DNA from: Aphanomyces cochlioides
Lineage: Eukaryota > Oomycota > Saprolegniomycetes > Saprolegniales > Verrucalvaceae
Assembly: GCA_019828595.1 (NCBI GenBank)
Contig: JAHQRK010000003.1
Location: forward strand, 2,232,001-2,296,000
Length of the DNA: 64,000 bases
Direction of reading: 5' to 3'
Part shown: positions 22,566 through 33,085 of the stretch, piece after piece
Layout: the number at the start of each line of letters is the position of its first letter
Position numbering within the stretch: the first letter of the stretch is position 1
Notes under the pieces: model-generated
Seen by the model: the letters and a program-made list of their open reading frames with translations, nothing else
The model's database searches: none
What the model was told of the DNA's origin: nothing
Translations under genes and position numbers: made by a program

Positions 22566-24316
22566 TTAGAGTTGATCGTCCTCCAAATCGAGGGGATCAA
22601 TTTCGTCGGCGTTCATGGAGTGGTGAGCTTTGCTGCAGAGCTCGTCGATGTGGTAATTGTTGGTGATGCTTTTGAGCATCGAGATGGCCGACAAGACGGG
22701 AGCCGGCAAAGTGAACTTCTCGAGATTGTCGCTGAAGTTTTCGATCAAAGCAAACAGCGACCAGTCCGTCAAGCAGTTGGTGTCAGGCAATCTTGTTGCT
22801 TCTTGGTTCAATAGAACAGTCAGTGCCTCCGAGTTTGTGTAGAGGTCTGGGGCCCGATTTGAGAGGAATAAGTCAATCGTAGCAAGTGCAAAGAGGATGC
22901 GCTTGATCTCTGGTATGTCCGTGGTCAATTCTTCCAAGATTTCTGACGGGTGAATCTTGTATTGAGCCATGAAGTTGACGTGATGTTTGTAGTTGTGAGG
23001 CTTGCCTTGAGCTTTTAACAAAGCCATCTTGCGCTCAATAGTCTTGGTTGCAACAAGTGACTGAAACAAACTGAGGTCTTCATCTTGTGCGTACATAGCA
23101 TGTGCAACGAGCTGAGGATCATCTCGCAAAATGCGTTGACATTCGGTGATACTGCCTTCGACTTTCTTATCTCGAATGATCTTCTTCGCCAATTCGAGGT
23201 GGGCTGCAGCAGACTTGTTAAGTCGTTGTTTCTTCGCTTTGCCTTTGGTCTTTTTCGGGCGTGGCGCACTTGAATCTTCCAATACAATTCGAGGCACTGC
23301 AAAGTCTTCAAACGAGAGTTCCACGTCGTCTTCTTCGAGGATATGAAAACGGTTGGATGTCGGCAGGGGATCCAAACGTGGGGACGAAGGCAAAGTACGT
23401 TTTGGAGCTGGTCCAGACCGGTAGCCCGTTACCAATTGAAGGTCCAGCGAGTTCTTGGGCTGCTCACTTGGTGGAGCAAGAGCGGGCGATTCGTTGGTAG
23501 ACATTTCCACATCTTCTTGTTGTTTGTCTTGTCCATTGTTGTTAGGGGGATCGCTGTCACCAAACATATCGACATCAGAGCCATGAGAAGGAGCTGTTGG
23601 CTGTGGTTGTTCATCTTGACCATCTCCAGATGCCTCAGTTGAGTCGGCCTCGCCTTCCGCATTTGTTCCAGGGTCTTGGTCATGATCGTCTCCATCATGT
23701 TCAGGTTCTTTTTCTCCTGACGGAGGAGATTTTGCCGCTGCCTTGGCCGCTTTTGCCTTCGCTTTTTCAGCCTTGGCCTCTGCACGTCGTGAAACAATCG
23801 ACGGAGGCAATGTCTTGTTCAGAGCAGCGATCTTGTGCTGAAACACGACGACAAAAGGCTGACCCGACGGATCCGTAATGGTGATTTCGCGTAGTGCGTC
23901 GCCGGATTTTGGCACCAACACTGCAGGAGGCGCAGGCGACTTGAAAATGACTCTCAAATGCGGCGACTTGATGGTCTGACCAGCAGTAGGGTTGAATGCT
24001 GCTATCACTGACTTGGTCAATGCAGCCATTTTCTTGACAATTGCCTTGGCCATCGAAGGGTGACTGACCTTGTTGAACGTAACATAGTAGTTGTTGCCAT
24101 AACGCGAGTACTTGGGAACCAGGAAATCTTTGCCACCAAGTCGAAACGTTGTGCCTCCCATTTCCACGCACGTAGACAAGTTGTAACTTGAGATCACAAT
24201 GGTCTGTGGGTTCTTCTTGTGGATCAAAATGTTCGGAAATTTGGAGCCCCATAACGAACCAGGATTTTCCTTGACAAATTGATCGCAGATGACTTTTTCG
24301 GACCAGTCCTTGTAGG
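22566..24316 (-). pseudogene. ORF1, 5'-truncated (residues ~430-1012), copy G
   Basis: This is an open frame for the C-terminal 58% of ORF1, ending at the TAA at 22566. Its 5' end is cut at the Y of YKDWSEKV, where H is attached, so the native start is missing. The few upstream codons come from the antisense of the H 3' UTR. One residue differs from the consensus in DVDMFGDSD (S to F). Confidence 0.83.
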
Positions 24317-24461
24317 TTGAATGAGTTGTATTAACCTTATTTTTGAGCAAAGGCCCTAATGACTTACTAATTTGCCTCGTACTGTATAAATAGAACTTGG
24401 AAAACAGAATATGGCAAAGTGGTCATTGAACAGGAGATGAAGTGGTGAGCCGTCAGCTCAC

Positions 24462-27400
24462 TCATGAAACGACGCTGTCAGGAATGATGTGTTGACGTAA
24501 CCAGGGGTCCGAAGATAGATGCTTGAGCACATTGAATACCTTGGTGTATCCCTTCTTGAGAGGGAGATCAACCAGGAGCTGTTGTAGATGTAGCTTGATC
24601 AAAGAGGCAGCATGAATGGCAACTTCCATCGGACTCTTCGCTGTGAGGTCGGGTCGAAAGGTGCGATCGGCACGTTGGAGCCATATTTGATAATACACGC
24701 AGGCTCGGACAATCGGCCAGATCTTCAGATAGCCACGGATGTAGTATCCATCGGACGGCTTGGGCGTCTCGTAGAACATTTCCAGACACGTGGACGGAAA
24801 GGAACACTCGAGCAGTCGCTGGATCGCCTTGAAGAAATACCAAACAGATTGACCATATCCACAAGAGAACAGGAAATGCTCGTACGTCTCATTGACACGA
24901 CAGAAGACACACGTCGGCTTGGGGTCTTGGTACTGAAACAGATATTGCATGGCGTTGGCGCGGAGAAGGGTCTTGAAAATGAACTCTCCATATCGAGGGA
25001 GAATGTGGTCGGGTTGGAGGAAGGCGGCAAGTTGGGTAAGGCGCTTGGGGTCTTCGTAAAAGTTGGATGGCAGGTTGAGATGCTTGGTAGGAAGAATGGA
25101 CGAGCTGACAGCTGGAGAAGCTCTGATCTTAGCCGATTTCGAAGTCGCAAGCGCCAACAAGATCGGACTCGAGTCAGGGTGTATCATCCAGTGCCATTCC
25201 ATCCATTCAGAGCTTGGCGTCGGCAAGTGGAACACGGGAGCATCCTCTTCAGAAACAATCTCAAACAATCGTGATAACTTGGTCACCAAGATTGAGATCC
25301 ATTGTTTCGTTGGAGGGACAAAATTGGCTTGGCGGCAGGCACGGTTGATTTTGTCGAACAAGATCGAAGCTGGCCAAACTCGCTGACACGGAGTCAACAA
25401 ATGCGACAACTTCGTGATGTGAAGCGAAGCCAATACATTGGCTTGGTCTTGCGTCGATGTAGAGCACTGATCGTATAGGTCTTCGAGTCCAGGCAGATAC
25501 GAGTTGTGCCAAAGGGGAACATCCAAAGATGAGATGTGATTTGGACAGCCGTACGGAGTCCAGCGGGATTCAAACCAGCTACTCAATAAGGCTTTCTACA
25601 TTGGAGTGATATTGGGATTCTTGTACAGTTGTCTGATGAATGCAGAAGAGCCATTTGCCAAGAGGAGATCTCGGGGGGAACCCCATGGATGAAAAGCCTT
25701 CTCGAGGAGAGTATAGCCCGGCGTAATCCAGGCGGACATGGCAGACTTGTGGGGTGGGGTGGTGATGGCTTGAATGCATCTGATCATGACAGAGCGGTTG
25801 TGTTGTTGCCATAAAGCAAGTGCATGGTGCAGGCCTAAGCCACCGGACTTCTTCGGCATGAATAGGATCTCCTTTTTGATCAAACGGAGGCCATGGACAG
25901 AGGAGGATGGGTTGATTTCTTCACCATGCATAAATTGAAGCATGGCCTTGTCGATCTTTTTGGCCAGGTCTTTGTCGGCAGGGACAAAAGCCAGTTGGTA
26001 CCATAACACAGGCAGACATATGCTGTGCAGGATAGTGACTTTTCCGGCCATGGTTCGAGCCTTGTAGAGCCACAAAGACAAGCGAGCCACAAACTTCTCA
26101 AACACGTAATTGAAACGTGCCAATGGAGAAAGATTGGGCGCAACCAAGATACCAAGAGCCTTCACGGGACTGTCGGAAGTAACTTGTAGTGAGGCAAGGT
26201 TCCCATTCAACTGGCTGTAGGTCAGAATTTGGGTCTTGTCTACGTTGAGTCGGAAACCAGACTTGTCGCAAAAGGTTTGAACCAATGCAAGCTGCCGGTG
26301 GAGGCACGTCTCATTTGCCGCATAGAGTTGCGAGTCGTCGGCAAAGTAACTCCCAGTGTGGTAGCGATCCCCACACTTGATGCCATAGTTGGAGTGTTGC
26401 CGTAGGAGTTGGCACATCGGTTCCAAAGCGATCACAAACAGAAGTGGCGACAGTGGATCACCTTGCAACACACCGCGTGAGATGTGAACTGGCTTGGACA
26501 AGAAGCCGTTCACCAAGATGCGAGACTTGCGGCCCGAGTACAGTACGCGAACCATGTCAACAAAGGTTTCGGGAAAGCCATAGTGACGGAGGACGCGGAG
26601 CAAGTACGCGTGGTCCACGCGATCAAAAGCTTTCTCAAAGTCAAGCAGTGCCACCATCGAGGACGGACTGTGTAGTTTGATGTGGTGCAGCATGTCATCC
26701 AGTCGTGCAATATTGGTTTGGATATTGCTTCGACGGATAAAGCCTTGCTGGTCCGGGTGGATGATGTGTCGAATGTGGCGCTGGAGTCGATAAGCCAGAA
26801 TACTCGTCAGGATTTTCACATCCGTGTTGAGTAGGCTAATGGGCCGATAGTTCTTGGCTTGTGACTTGGGGCCTTTCTTGTGCAGCAACACCAGCGTACT
26901 GACAAGTTGCATGGGAGTCAAGCGAGGGTGAGAATGGAGCTGGTGTGTGAATAGCAGCTCCAATACCAACGACCACTTGTGAGGTGCAAGTTTGAGGACT
27001 TCGAATGGCAGAGCGTTGGGACCTGGCGCTGAGTTCGAACTGCTGTGTCGAATAGCATGATAGAACTCGTTGGCGCGCAAGGGAGCCGACAGCTCTTTCT
27101 GGGCTTGCTCTGGCAGTTGCTTGTGTCGAGTCAATGGGGTCAGAAATGACGACACTTCGTCTCCAGATCGCTGCACCTCGGGAGCTGCAAACAAGTCCTT
27201 GTAGTAGTCGACCAGGACGTCAGACATGCCTTGTTGATTGGAGACAACATTTCAATTGACATCCACCAACTCTTTGAAGATTGTCTTCTTCAAGGGGGTA
27301 GGGACAGGGGACATGAAGTGGAACTTGGACGAGCGCTCTACTTTGTACAAGTGAAGTTGGAACGCCTGGTCTTGACGAAACTGCTTGTCTCGATCTTGCA

Positions 27401-28517
27401 GCTCGTGAATTTGCTTTTGAAGGTCTCGCACTCGATCCACCAGCACTGAATCTTGACGCATGTTGGGGACTTGCAAAAGCGAAGCGATCTCGACAGCTAA
27501 CTTCTTCAACGGCAGACGTTGTTTCTCCAATCGTTGAGAATGGAATTCTTTGAGTTGGGAGCGGATATCATTGACCAGTATGTCGTAGGCCTTGGAGATA
27601 TTGTGGAATGTTGGAGACTTGTCCAAAAATCGATCCAGACATCCATGAACAATCTCGGCCGCTCGTGGTAGACGAAGTAGCCAAGTTGGAGCTTTCCATG
27701 ATCCAGAGCCATGGCGCAATGTTTGACGCTTTGAGATGATACGACAAGCCACGTGGTCAGCCTGTGGAACGTGTGGCATGTGCGTCGCCTTCCAATGACG
27801 AAGACCCGCCAAGGTGGACGAACAAAATATGTAGTCGAGTCGGTTGGTGAGTGTGGGACTTGTGAAGGTTCTTGCCACGGGGTTTTGACGGCGAAACAGA
27901 TCCACCAGAGACAAACTGTGCATCCATTGTTCCAGTTGAAGGGTGCCGGCCATGGTGGAGGTACTGGGTCTCAACGAATCCAAATCTTTGTTGAGAGTGC
28001 AGTTGAAATCTCCTCCAACAATGTGGAGCGCATGTGGAGGAAAGTCGCGTGGCAATTCTTCGAAGTAACTTGCTCGTTCTTGGAAGGCTGCCGGCGCATA
28101 GATATTGTGGAGAACGACTGTCAGTGGACCCAGAGTACATCGCACTTGTAGATAACGACCACGAAGCACTGGTTTGTCATGAGGGACTTGAGTGGCGTTC
28201 TTCAAAGGAGAGTGAGGATGTATCAACGTAGCCAGACCTCCAGTGGCTGGCGACGTGGATACTTCAGGGTAAATAGGCTCTTCAAAGAACAAAGAGCCTT
28301 CGTGGTTTGTGATGCGTTGCCAATGGAACGCAACACGGTCGTGGAGACTTGGCGTGCGGAAACGGGTTTCTTGGATAAAGGAAACGTCGTGAACACTTGA
28401 TAGTTTGTCGAGGATGTACCGATGACTGTTGGAGAAGCCATTGGTGTTGAGGGAGATGATTTGTGGGTCCCAGTCCACGAGTTCAGTTGGGACATCGGAG
28501 AAGTTGTTGTCACTCAT
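24462..28517 (-). pseudogene. ORF2 with two nonsense mutations, copy H
   Basis: The frame is full length (4056 nt, ATG at 28517) but is broken by TAG at 25596-25598 (Trp in ITPMWKAL) and by TGA at 27252-27254 (Gly in DVNGNVV, GGA to TGA). The second stop lies between endonuclease and RT, so the RT could not be made from this copy. All catalytic motifs are otherwise present. The same TAG occurs in fragment I (31978-31980), so it predates one of the two copies or was transferred by gene conversion. Confidence 0.9.
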
Positions 28518-28595
28518 CACGAGTACAGATGAAAATGAGTAGAATGGAGGGGTCAGAGGGGAGGTTGAAATGGATTGAAGCAGGGGATAGAAGCC

Positions 28596-31500
28596 TTAGA
28601 GTTGATCGTCCTCCAAATCGAGGGGATCAATTTCGTCGGCGTTCATGGAGTGGTGAGCTTTGCTGCAGAGCTCGTCGATGTGGTAATTGTTGGTGATGCT
28701 TTTGAGCATCGAGATGGCCGACAAGACGGGAGCCGGCAAAGTGAACTTCTCGAGATTGTCGCTGAAGTTTTCGATCAAAGCAAACAGCGACCAGTCCGTC
28801 AAGCAGTTGGTGTCAGGCAATCTTGTTGCTTCTTGGTTGAATAGAACAGTCAGTGCCTCCGAGTTTGTGTAGAGGTCTGGGGCCCGATTTGAGAGGAATA
28901 AGTCGATCGTAGCAAGTGCAAAGAGGATGCGCTTGATCTCTGGTATGTCCGTGGTCAATTCTTCCAAGATTTTTGACGGGTGAATCTTGTATTGAGCCAT
29001 GAAGTTGACGTGATGTTTGTAGTTGTGAGGCTTGCCTTGAGCTTTTAACAAAGCCATCTTGCGCTCAATAGTCTTGGTTGCAACAAGTGACTGAAACAAA
29101 CTGAGGTCTTCATCTTGTGCGTACATAGCATGTGCAACGAGCTGAGGATCATCTCGCAAAATGCGTTGACATTCGGTGATACTGCCTTCGACTTTCTTGT
29201 CTCGAATGATCTTCTTCGCCAATTCGAGGTGGGCTGCAGCAGACTTGTTAAGTCGTTGTTTCTTCGCTTTGCCTTTGGTCTTTTTCGGGCGTGGCGCACT
29301 TGAATCTTCCAATACAATTCGAGGCACTGCAAAGTCTTCAAACGAGAGTTCCACGTCGTCTTCTTCGAGGATATGAAAACGGTTGGATGTCGGCAGGGGA
29401 TCCAAACGTGGGGACGAAGGCAAAGTACGTTTTGGAGCTGGTCCAGACCGGTAGCCCGTTACCAATTGAAGGTCCAGCGAGTTCTTGGGCTGCTCACTTG
29501 GTGGAGCAAGAGCGGGCGATTCGTTGGTAGACATTTCCACATCTTCTTGTTGTTTGTCTTGTCCATTGTTGTTAGGGGGATCGCTGTCACCAGACATATC
29601 GACATCAGAGCCATGAGAAGGAGCTGTTGGCTGTGGTTGTTCATCTTGACCATCTTCAGATGCCTCAGTTGAGTCGGCCTTGCCTTCCGCATTTGTTCCA
29701 GGGTCTTGATCATGATCGTCTCCATCATGTTCAGGTTCTTTTTCTCCTGACGGAGGAGATTTTGCCGCTGCCTTGGCCGCTTTTGCCTTCGCATTTTCAG
29801 CCTTGGCCTCTGCACGTCGTGAAACAATCGACGGAGGCAATGTCTTGTTCAGAGCAGCGATCTTGTGCTGAAACACGACGACAAAAGGCGGACCCGACGG
29901 ATCCGTAATGGTGATTTCGCGTAGTGCGTCGCCGGATTTTGGCACCAGCACTGCAGGAGGCGCAGACGACTTGAAAATGACTCTCAAATGCGGCGACTTG
30001 ATGTTCTGACCAGCAGTAGGGTTGAATGCTGCTATCACTGACTTGGTCAATGCAGCCATTTTCTTGACAATTGCCTTGGCCATCGAAGGGTGACTGACCT
30101 TGTTGAACGTAACGTAGTAGTTGTTGCCATAACGCGAGTATTTGGGAACCAGGAAGTCTTTGCCACCAAGTCGAAACGTTGTGCCTCCCATTTCCACGCA
30201 CGTAGACAAGTTGTAACTTGAGATCACAATGGTCTGTGGGTTCTTCTTGTGGATTAAAATGTTCGGAAATTTGGAGCCCCATAACGAACCAGGATTTTCC
30301 TTGACAAATTGATCGCAGATGACTTTTTCGGACCAGTCCTTGTAGGCTTCGCCCAACTTGACTGTGAGCTCGTACACTTGGGACTGGGGGGTGAGCAAAA
30401 TGTTTTCAATGAAGGCGTCCATGTCACCAGAGTCTTTGTAGAATGCGTCCGCCATGGCCTCGCATCGCGCAATATCGTCATCGGCAATAGCATGAGCACC
30501 AGTGTTGCGATGTTTCGCGCCTTTGGGGGCATTGCCTTGCTTGGAATCTTTCTTGGACGAAGCTGAATCCTTGCCGGGAGTCTTTTGCGTCCATGGATTG
30601 GCCTTTTCAGCGTTTTGTTGCTCTTGATCGCCTTGTATTTTGTCTGCCGCGGTAGGAGGATCAACAGCGCCATTTCCTTGAGCAACGGATTTGTCGACAA
30701 TGTCTTGATTTGACTGTTCATTGTCATTGTTTGTCGATTGTTCCTCTTGAATAACTTCTCCAGGAGTATCACACGGCTTCGCTTGGCCGTTAATGTCGCC
30801 TGACCCATCAACCTCAGAGTGAATTTGAGTATTTCCCTCGTCGGTCAAGGCCTCGGTTTCAGTAGAATCCTTCCCCTCGGCGTCTCCAGAGACCATATCC
30901 ACGTCCTCTTGAGATTTTTCTTCTTCCTCTCCCGTTCTAGGAGGCTCAGCACAGGGGGCGACGCGGTTGGTGGCTGCTGGCTCAGTCCCATTGGTCACGA
31001 GAAAGGCCGGGGCCAGACCCCCAGTGACAGGGGTAGAAGGGGAATCCATGCCATCCCCGCAGCACGGTGACTGGGGTACACCATTGCTCCGGCGAGAACC
31101 CAAATCGGGATACCGCCCCCGCCCCTCCGAAGAGGCCCCTGGGGGGAAGTAGACAGAACCGCAGGGTGTGCCCATAGGGGGGGCCCTCGTAGCCTCTAGG
31201 GCTGGCATGGACCCCGTTTTCTCGCCGCCTTCACTGGGGATCGACTCCAATTGGAGTCCAGGGAAGCAGCCACCACAGGCACAAGGCCCCAGTGGTTCGC
31301 CCTCCTGAGTGAGGGCTTCGCTAGACAAGTTAACGACAGTGGTCTGGGGGTCAACCACTGACCCACTGAGGTTGACCCCCCCTGGAACTCCGGCGAGTGG
31401 AGCACCAGGTGAAGCGCTGGTGGAGCGAGACGCAGATTGGTCTCCAGAGACGCTGTTAGGGTCGAACTCGACCTCCACTTCGGCCCTAGGGTTAGGTGTA

Positions 31501-31634
31501 GAGACATTACTCACACCACTTCCGCCATCCTGATTGGACGACGAAAGTGGGTGAGGTGATACAATACCTGGAATGATGGTGACTCCGTGAGTGTTGGTCT
31601 CACGGAGCTCGGAACAGCTGTTGGCGTTGGACAT
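28596..31634 (-). CDS. ORF1 (gag-like), intact, 1012 aa, copy H
   Basis: Open from the ATG at 31634 to the TAA at 28596. It belongs to the subgroup with NNDNEQSNQ (others NNDNDQ) and shares GPPFVVV, AENAKAK and AEGKADSTEASEDGQ with copy P, showing that H and P are close relatives. Further changes are KILEELTT (E to K) and VLFNQEA (L to F) in the C-terminal domain. The frame is also open upstream of the ATG through the whole leader, so an N-terminal extension cannot be excluded. MSNANSC is preferred because it is the first ATG. Confidence 0.88.
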   Translation of the reverse strand: MSNANSCSELRETNTHGVTIIPGIVSPHPLSSSNQDGGSGVSNVSTPNPRAEVEVEFDPNSVSGDQSASRSTSASPGAPLAGVPGGVNLSGSVVDPQTTVVNLSSEALTQEGEPLGPCACGGCFPGLQLESIPSEGGEKTGSMPALEATRAPPMGTPCGSVYFPPGASSEGRGRYPDLGSRRSNGVPQSPCCGDGMDSPSTPVTGGLAPAFLVTNGTEPAATNRVAPCAEPPRTGEEEEKSQEDVDMVSGDAEGKDSTETEALTDEGNTQIHSEVDGSGDINGQAKPCDTPGEVIQEEQSTNNDNEQSNQDIVDKSVAQGNGAVDPPTAADKIQGDQEQQNAEKANPWTQKTPGKDSASSKKDSKQGNAPKGAKHRNTGAHAIADDDIARCEAMADAFYKDSGDMDAFIENILLTPQSQVYELTVKLGEAYKDWSEKVICDQFVKENPGSLWGSKFPNILIHKKNPQTIVISSYNLSTCVEMGGTTFRLGGKDFLVPKYSRYGNNYYVTFNKVSHPSMAKAIVKKMAALTKSVIAAFNPTAGQNIKSPHLRVIFKSSAPPAVLVPKSGDALREITITDPSGPPFVVVFQHKIAALNKTLPPSIVSRRAEAKAENAKAKAAKAAAKSPPSGEKEPEHDGDDHDQDPGTNAEGKADSTEASEDGQDEQPQPTAPSHGSDVDMSGDSDPPNNNGQDKQQEDVEMSTNESPALAPPSEQPKNSLDLQLVTGYRSGPAPKRTLPSSPRLDPLPTSNRFHILEEDDVELSFEDFAVPRIVLEDSSAPRPKKTKGKAKKQRLNKSAAAHLELAKKIIRDKKVEGSITECQRILRDDPQLVAHAMYAQDEDLSLFQSLVATKTIERKMALLKAQGKPHNYKHHVNFMAQYKIHPSKILEELTTDIPEIKRILFALATIDLFLSNRAPDLYTNSEALTVLFNQEATRLPDTNCLTDWSLFALIENFSDNLEKFTLPAPVLSAISMLKSITNNYHIDELCSKAHHSMNADEIDPLDLEDDQL

Positions 31635-31695
31635 TTTGAGCGCGGCGGCACTTGATAACTTCTTGACTTGAGGGGTACGAGGCAAATTCGGAAGT

Positions 31696-32384
31696 AGGGA
31701 CACAATTGGCTTGGCGGCAGGCACGGTTGATTTTGTCGAACAAGATCGAAGCTGGCCAAACTCGCTGACACGGAGTCAACAAATGCGACAACTTCGTGAT
31801 GTGAAGCGAAGCCAATACATTGGCTTGGTCTTGCGTCGATGTAGAGCACTGATCGTATAGGTCTTCGAGTCCAGGCAGATACGAGTTGTGCCAAAGGGGA
31901 ATATCCAAAGATGAGATGTGATTTGGACAGCCGTACGGAGTCCAGCGGGATTCAAACCAGCTACTCAATAAGGCTTTCTACATTGGAGTGATATTGGGAT
32001 TCTTGTACAGTTGTCTGATGAATGCAGAAGAGCCATTTGCCAAGAGGAGATCTCGGGGGGAACCCCATGGATGAAAAGCCTTCTCGAGGAGAGTATAGCC
32101 CGGCGTAATCCAGGCGGACATGGCAGACTTGCGGGGTGGGGTGGTGATGGCTTGAATGCATCTGATCATGACAGAGCGGTTGTGTTGTTGCCATAAAGCA
32201 AGTGCATGGTGCAGGCCTAAGCCACCGGACTTCTTCGGCATGAATAGGATCTCCTTTTTGATCAAACGGAGGCCATGGACAGAGGAGGATGGGTTGATTT
32301 CTTCACCATGCATAAATTGAAGCATGGCCTTGTCGATCTTTTTCGCCAGGTCTTTGTCGGCAGGGACAAAAGCCAGTTGGTACC
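31696..32384 (-). mobile_element. LINE fragment I (ORF2 residues ~835-1068)
   Basis: A minus-strand ORF2 piece is fused to the 5' end of H on the left. On the right it is cut at GGTACC, where a plus-strand 5' segment (J) follows. It carries the TAG of copy H (31978-31980), the private IPLWH variant of F, and ACACAATT instead of ACAAAATT next to the seam. No start or stop is its own. Confidence 0.85.
31696..32384 (-). pseudogene. ORF2 internal fragment with nonsense codon, fragment I
   Basis: This encodes about 230 residues downstream of the RT palm (FVPADKDLAKKIDKAM to CRQAN), interrupted at the Trp of ITPMWKAL by TAG. It lacks the endonuclease, the RT catalytic residues and the zinc motif, and is non-functional. 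Confidence 0.83.
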
Positions 32385-33085
32385 CGCCAGCCCTAGAACT
32401 TCCGAATTTGCCTCGTACCCCTCAAGTCAAGAAGTTATCAAGTGCCGCCGCGCTCAAAATGTCCAACGCCAACAGCTGTTCCGAGCTCCGTGAGACCAAC
32501 ACTCACGGAGTCACCATCATTCCAGGTATTGTATCACCTCACCCACTTTCGTCGTCCAATCAGGATGGCGGAAGTGGTGTGAGTAATGTCTCTACACCTA
32601 ACCCTAGGGCCGAAGTGGAGGTCGAGTTCGACCCCAACAGCGTCTCTGGAGACCAATCTGCGTCTCGCTCCCCCAGCGCTTCACCTGGTGCTCCACTCGC
32701 CGGAGTTCCAGGGGGGTCAACCTCAGTGGGTCAGTGGTTGACCCCCAGACCACTGTCGTTAACTTGTCTAGCGAAGCCCTCACTCAGGAGGGCGAACCAC
32801 TGGGGCCTTGTGCCTGTGGTGGCTGCTTCCCTGGACTCCAATTGGAGTCGATCCCCAGTGAAGGCGGCGAGAAAACGGGGTCCATGCCAGCCCTAGAGGC
32901 TACGAGGGCCCCCCCTATGGGCACACCCTGCGGTTCTGTCTACTTCCCCCCAGGGACCTCTTCGGAGGGGCGGGGGCGGTATCCCGATTTGGGTTCTCGC
33001 CGGAGCAATGGTGTACCCCAGTCACCGTGCTGCGGGGATGGCATGGATTCCCCTTCTACCCCTGTCTCTGGGGGTCTGGCCCCGG
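32385..33085 (+). mobile_element. inverted 5' end of a LINE (segment J)
   Basis: The segment starts with 13 nt (32385-32397), of which GCCAGCCCTAGA matches ORF1 codons ~143-147. The element 5' terminus ACTTCCG follows at 32398, then the leader and ORF1 up to GGCCCCGG (33085), where K is attached. It is inverted relative to I and H, as expected for twin priming. The 12-nt ORF1 scrap ahead of the 5' terminus suggests that the template RNA began inside another copy. Confidence 0.83.
32459..33085 (+). pseudogene. ORF1 N-terminal fragment with frameshift, segment J
   Basis: The ATG at 32459 opens the ORF1 N-terminus. The G run at 32711-32716 has 6 G instead of 7, shifting the frame after about residue 85; the correct frame resumes downstream (GSVVDPQTTVV region). 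The fragment is cut at codon ~209 by attachment of copy K. It shares the SPSASPG variant with P and Q (others STSASPG). Confidence 0.82.

Larger units (their letters stand above)
20677..24316 (-). mobile_element. LINE copy G, truncated at both ends
   Basis: The copy contains ORF2 codons 1-603, the spacer and ORF1 from about codon 430 to its stop. On the left it is fused to the 5' terminus of F, with two extra bases (TC, 20675-20676) at the seam. On the right it ends at TTGTAGG, after which the 3' terminus of H is attached. G, F and E are all in the same orientation and form one continuous 17.4-kb composite. Confidence 0.87.
24317..31695 (-). mobile_element. full-length LINE copy H (7379 bp)
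   Basis: Complete from 3' terminus to 5' terminus. The terminal motif reads TTGAATGAG on the plus strand (others TTAAATGAG), a single change in the terminal hairpin stem. ORF1 is intact; ORF2 has two nonsense codons. The 5' end is fused to the interior of ORF2 of copy I at exactly the breakpoint seen between E and F. Confidence 0.92.

Noticed and set aside
32385..33085. Segment J as an independent full-length plus-strand element
   Set aside because: Only its first ~690 nt are present and no matching 3' part follows K within the window. The inverted 5' end position fits twin priming better.
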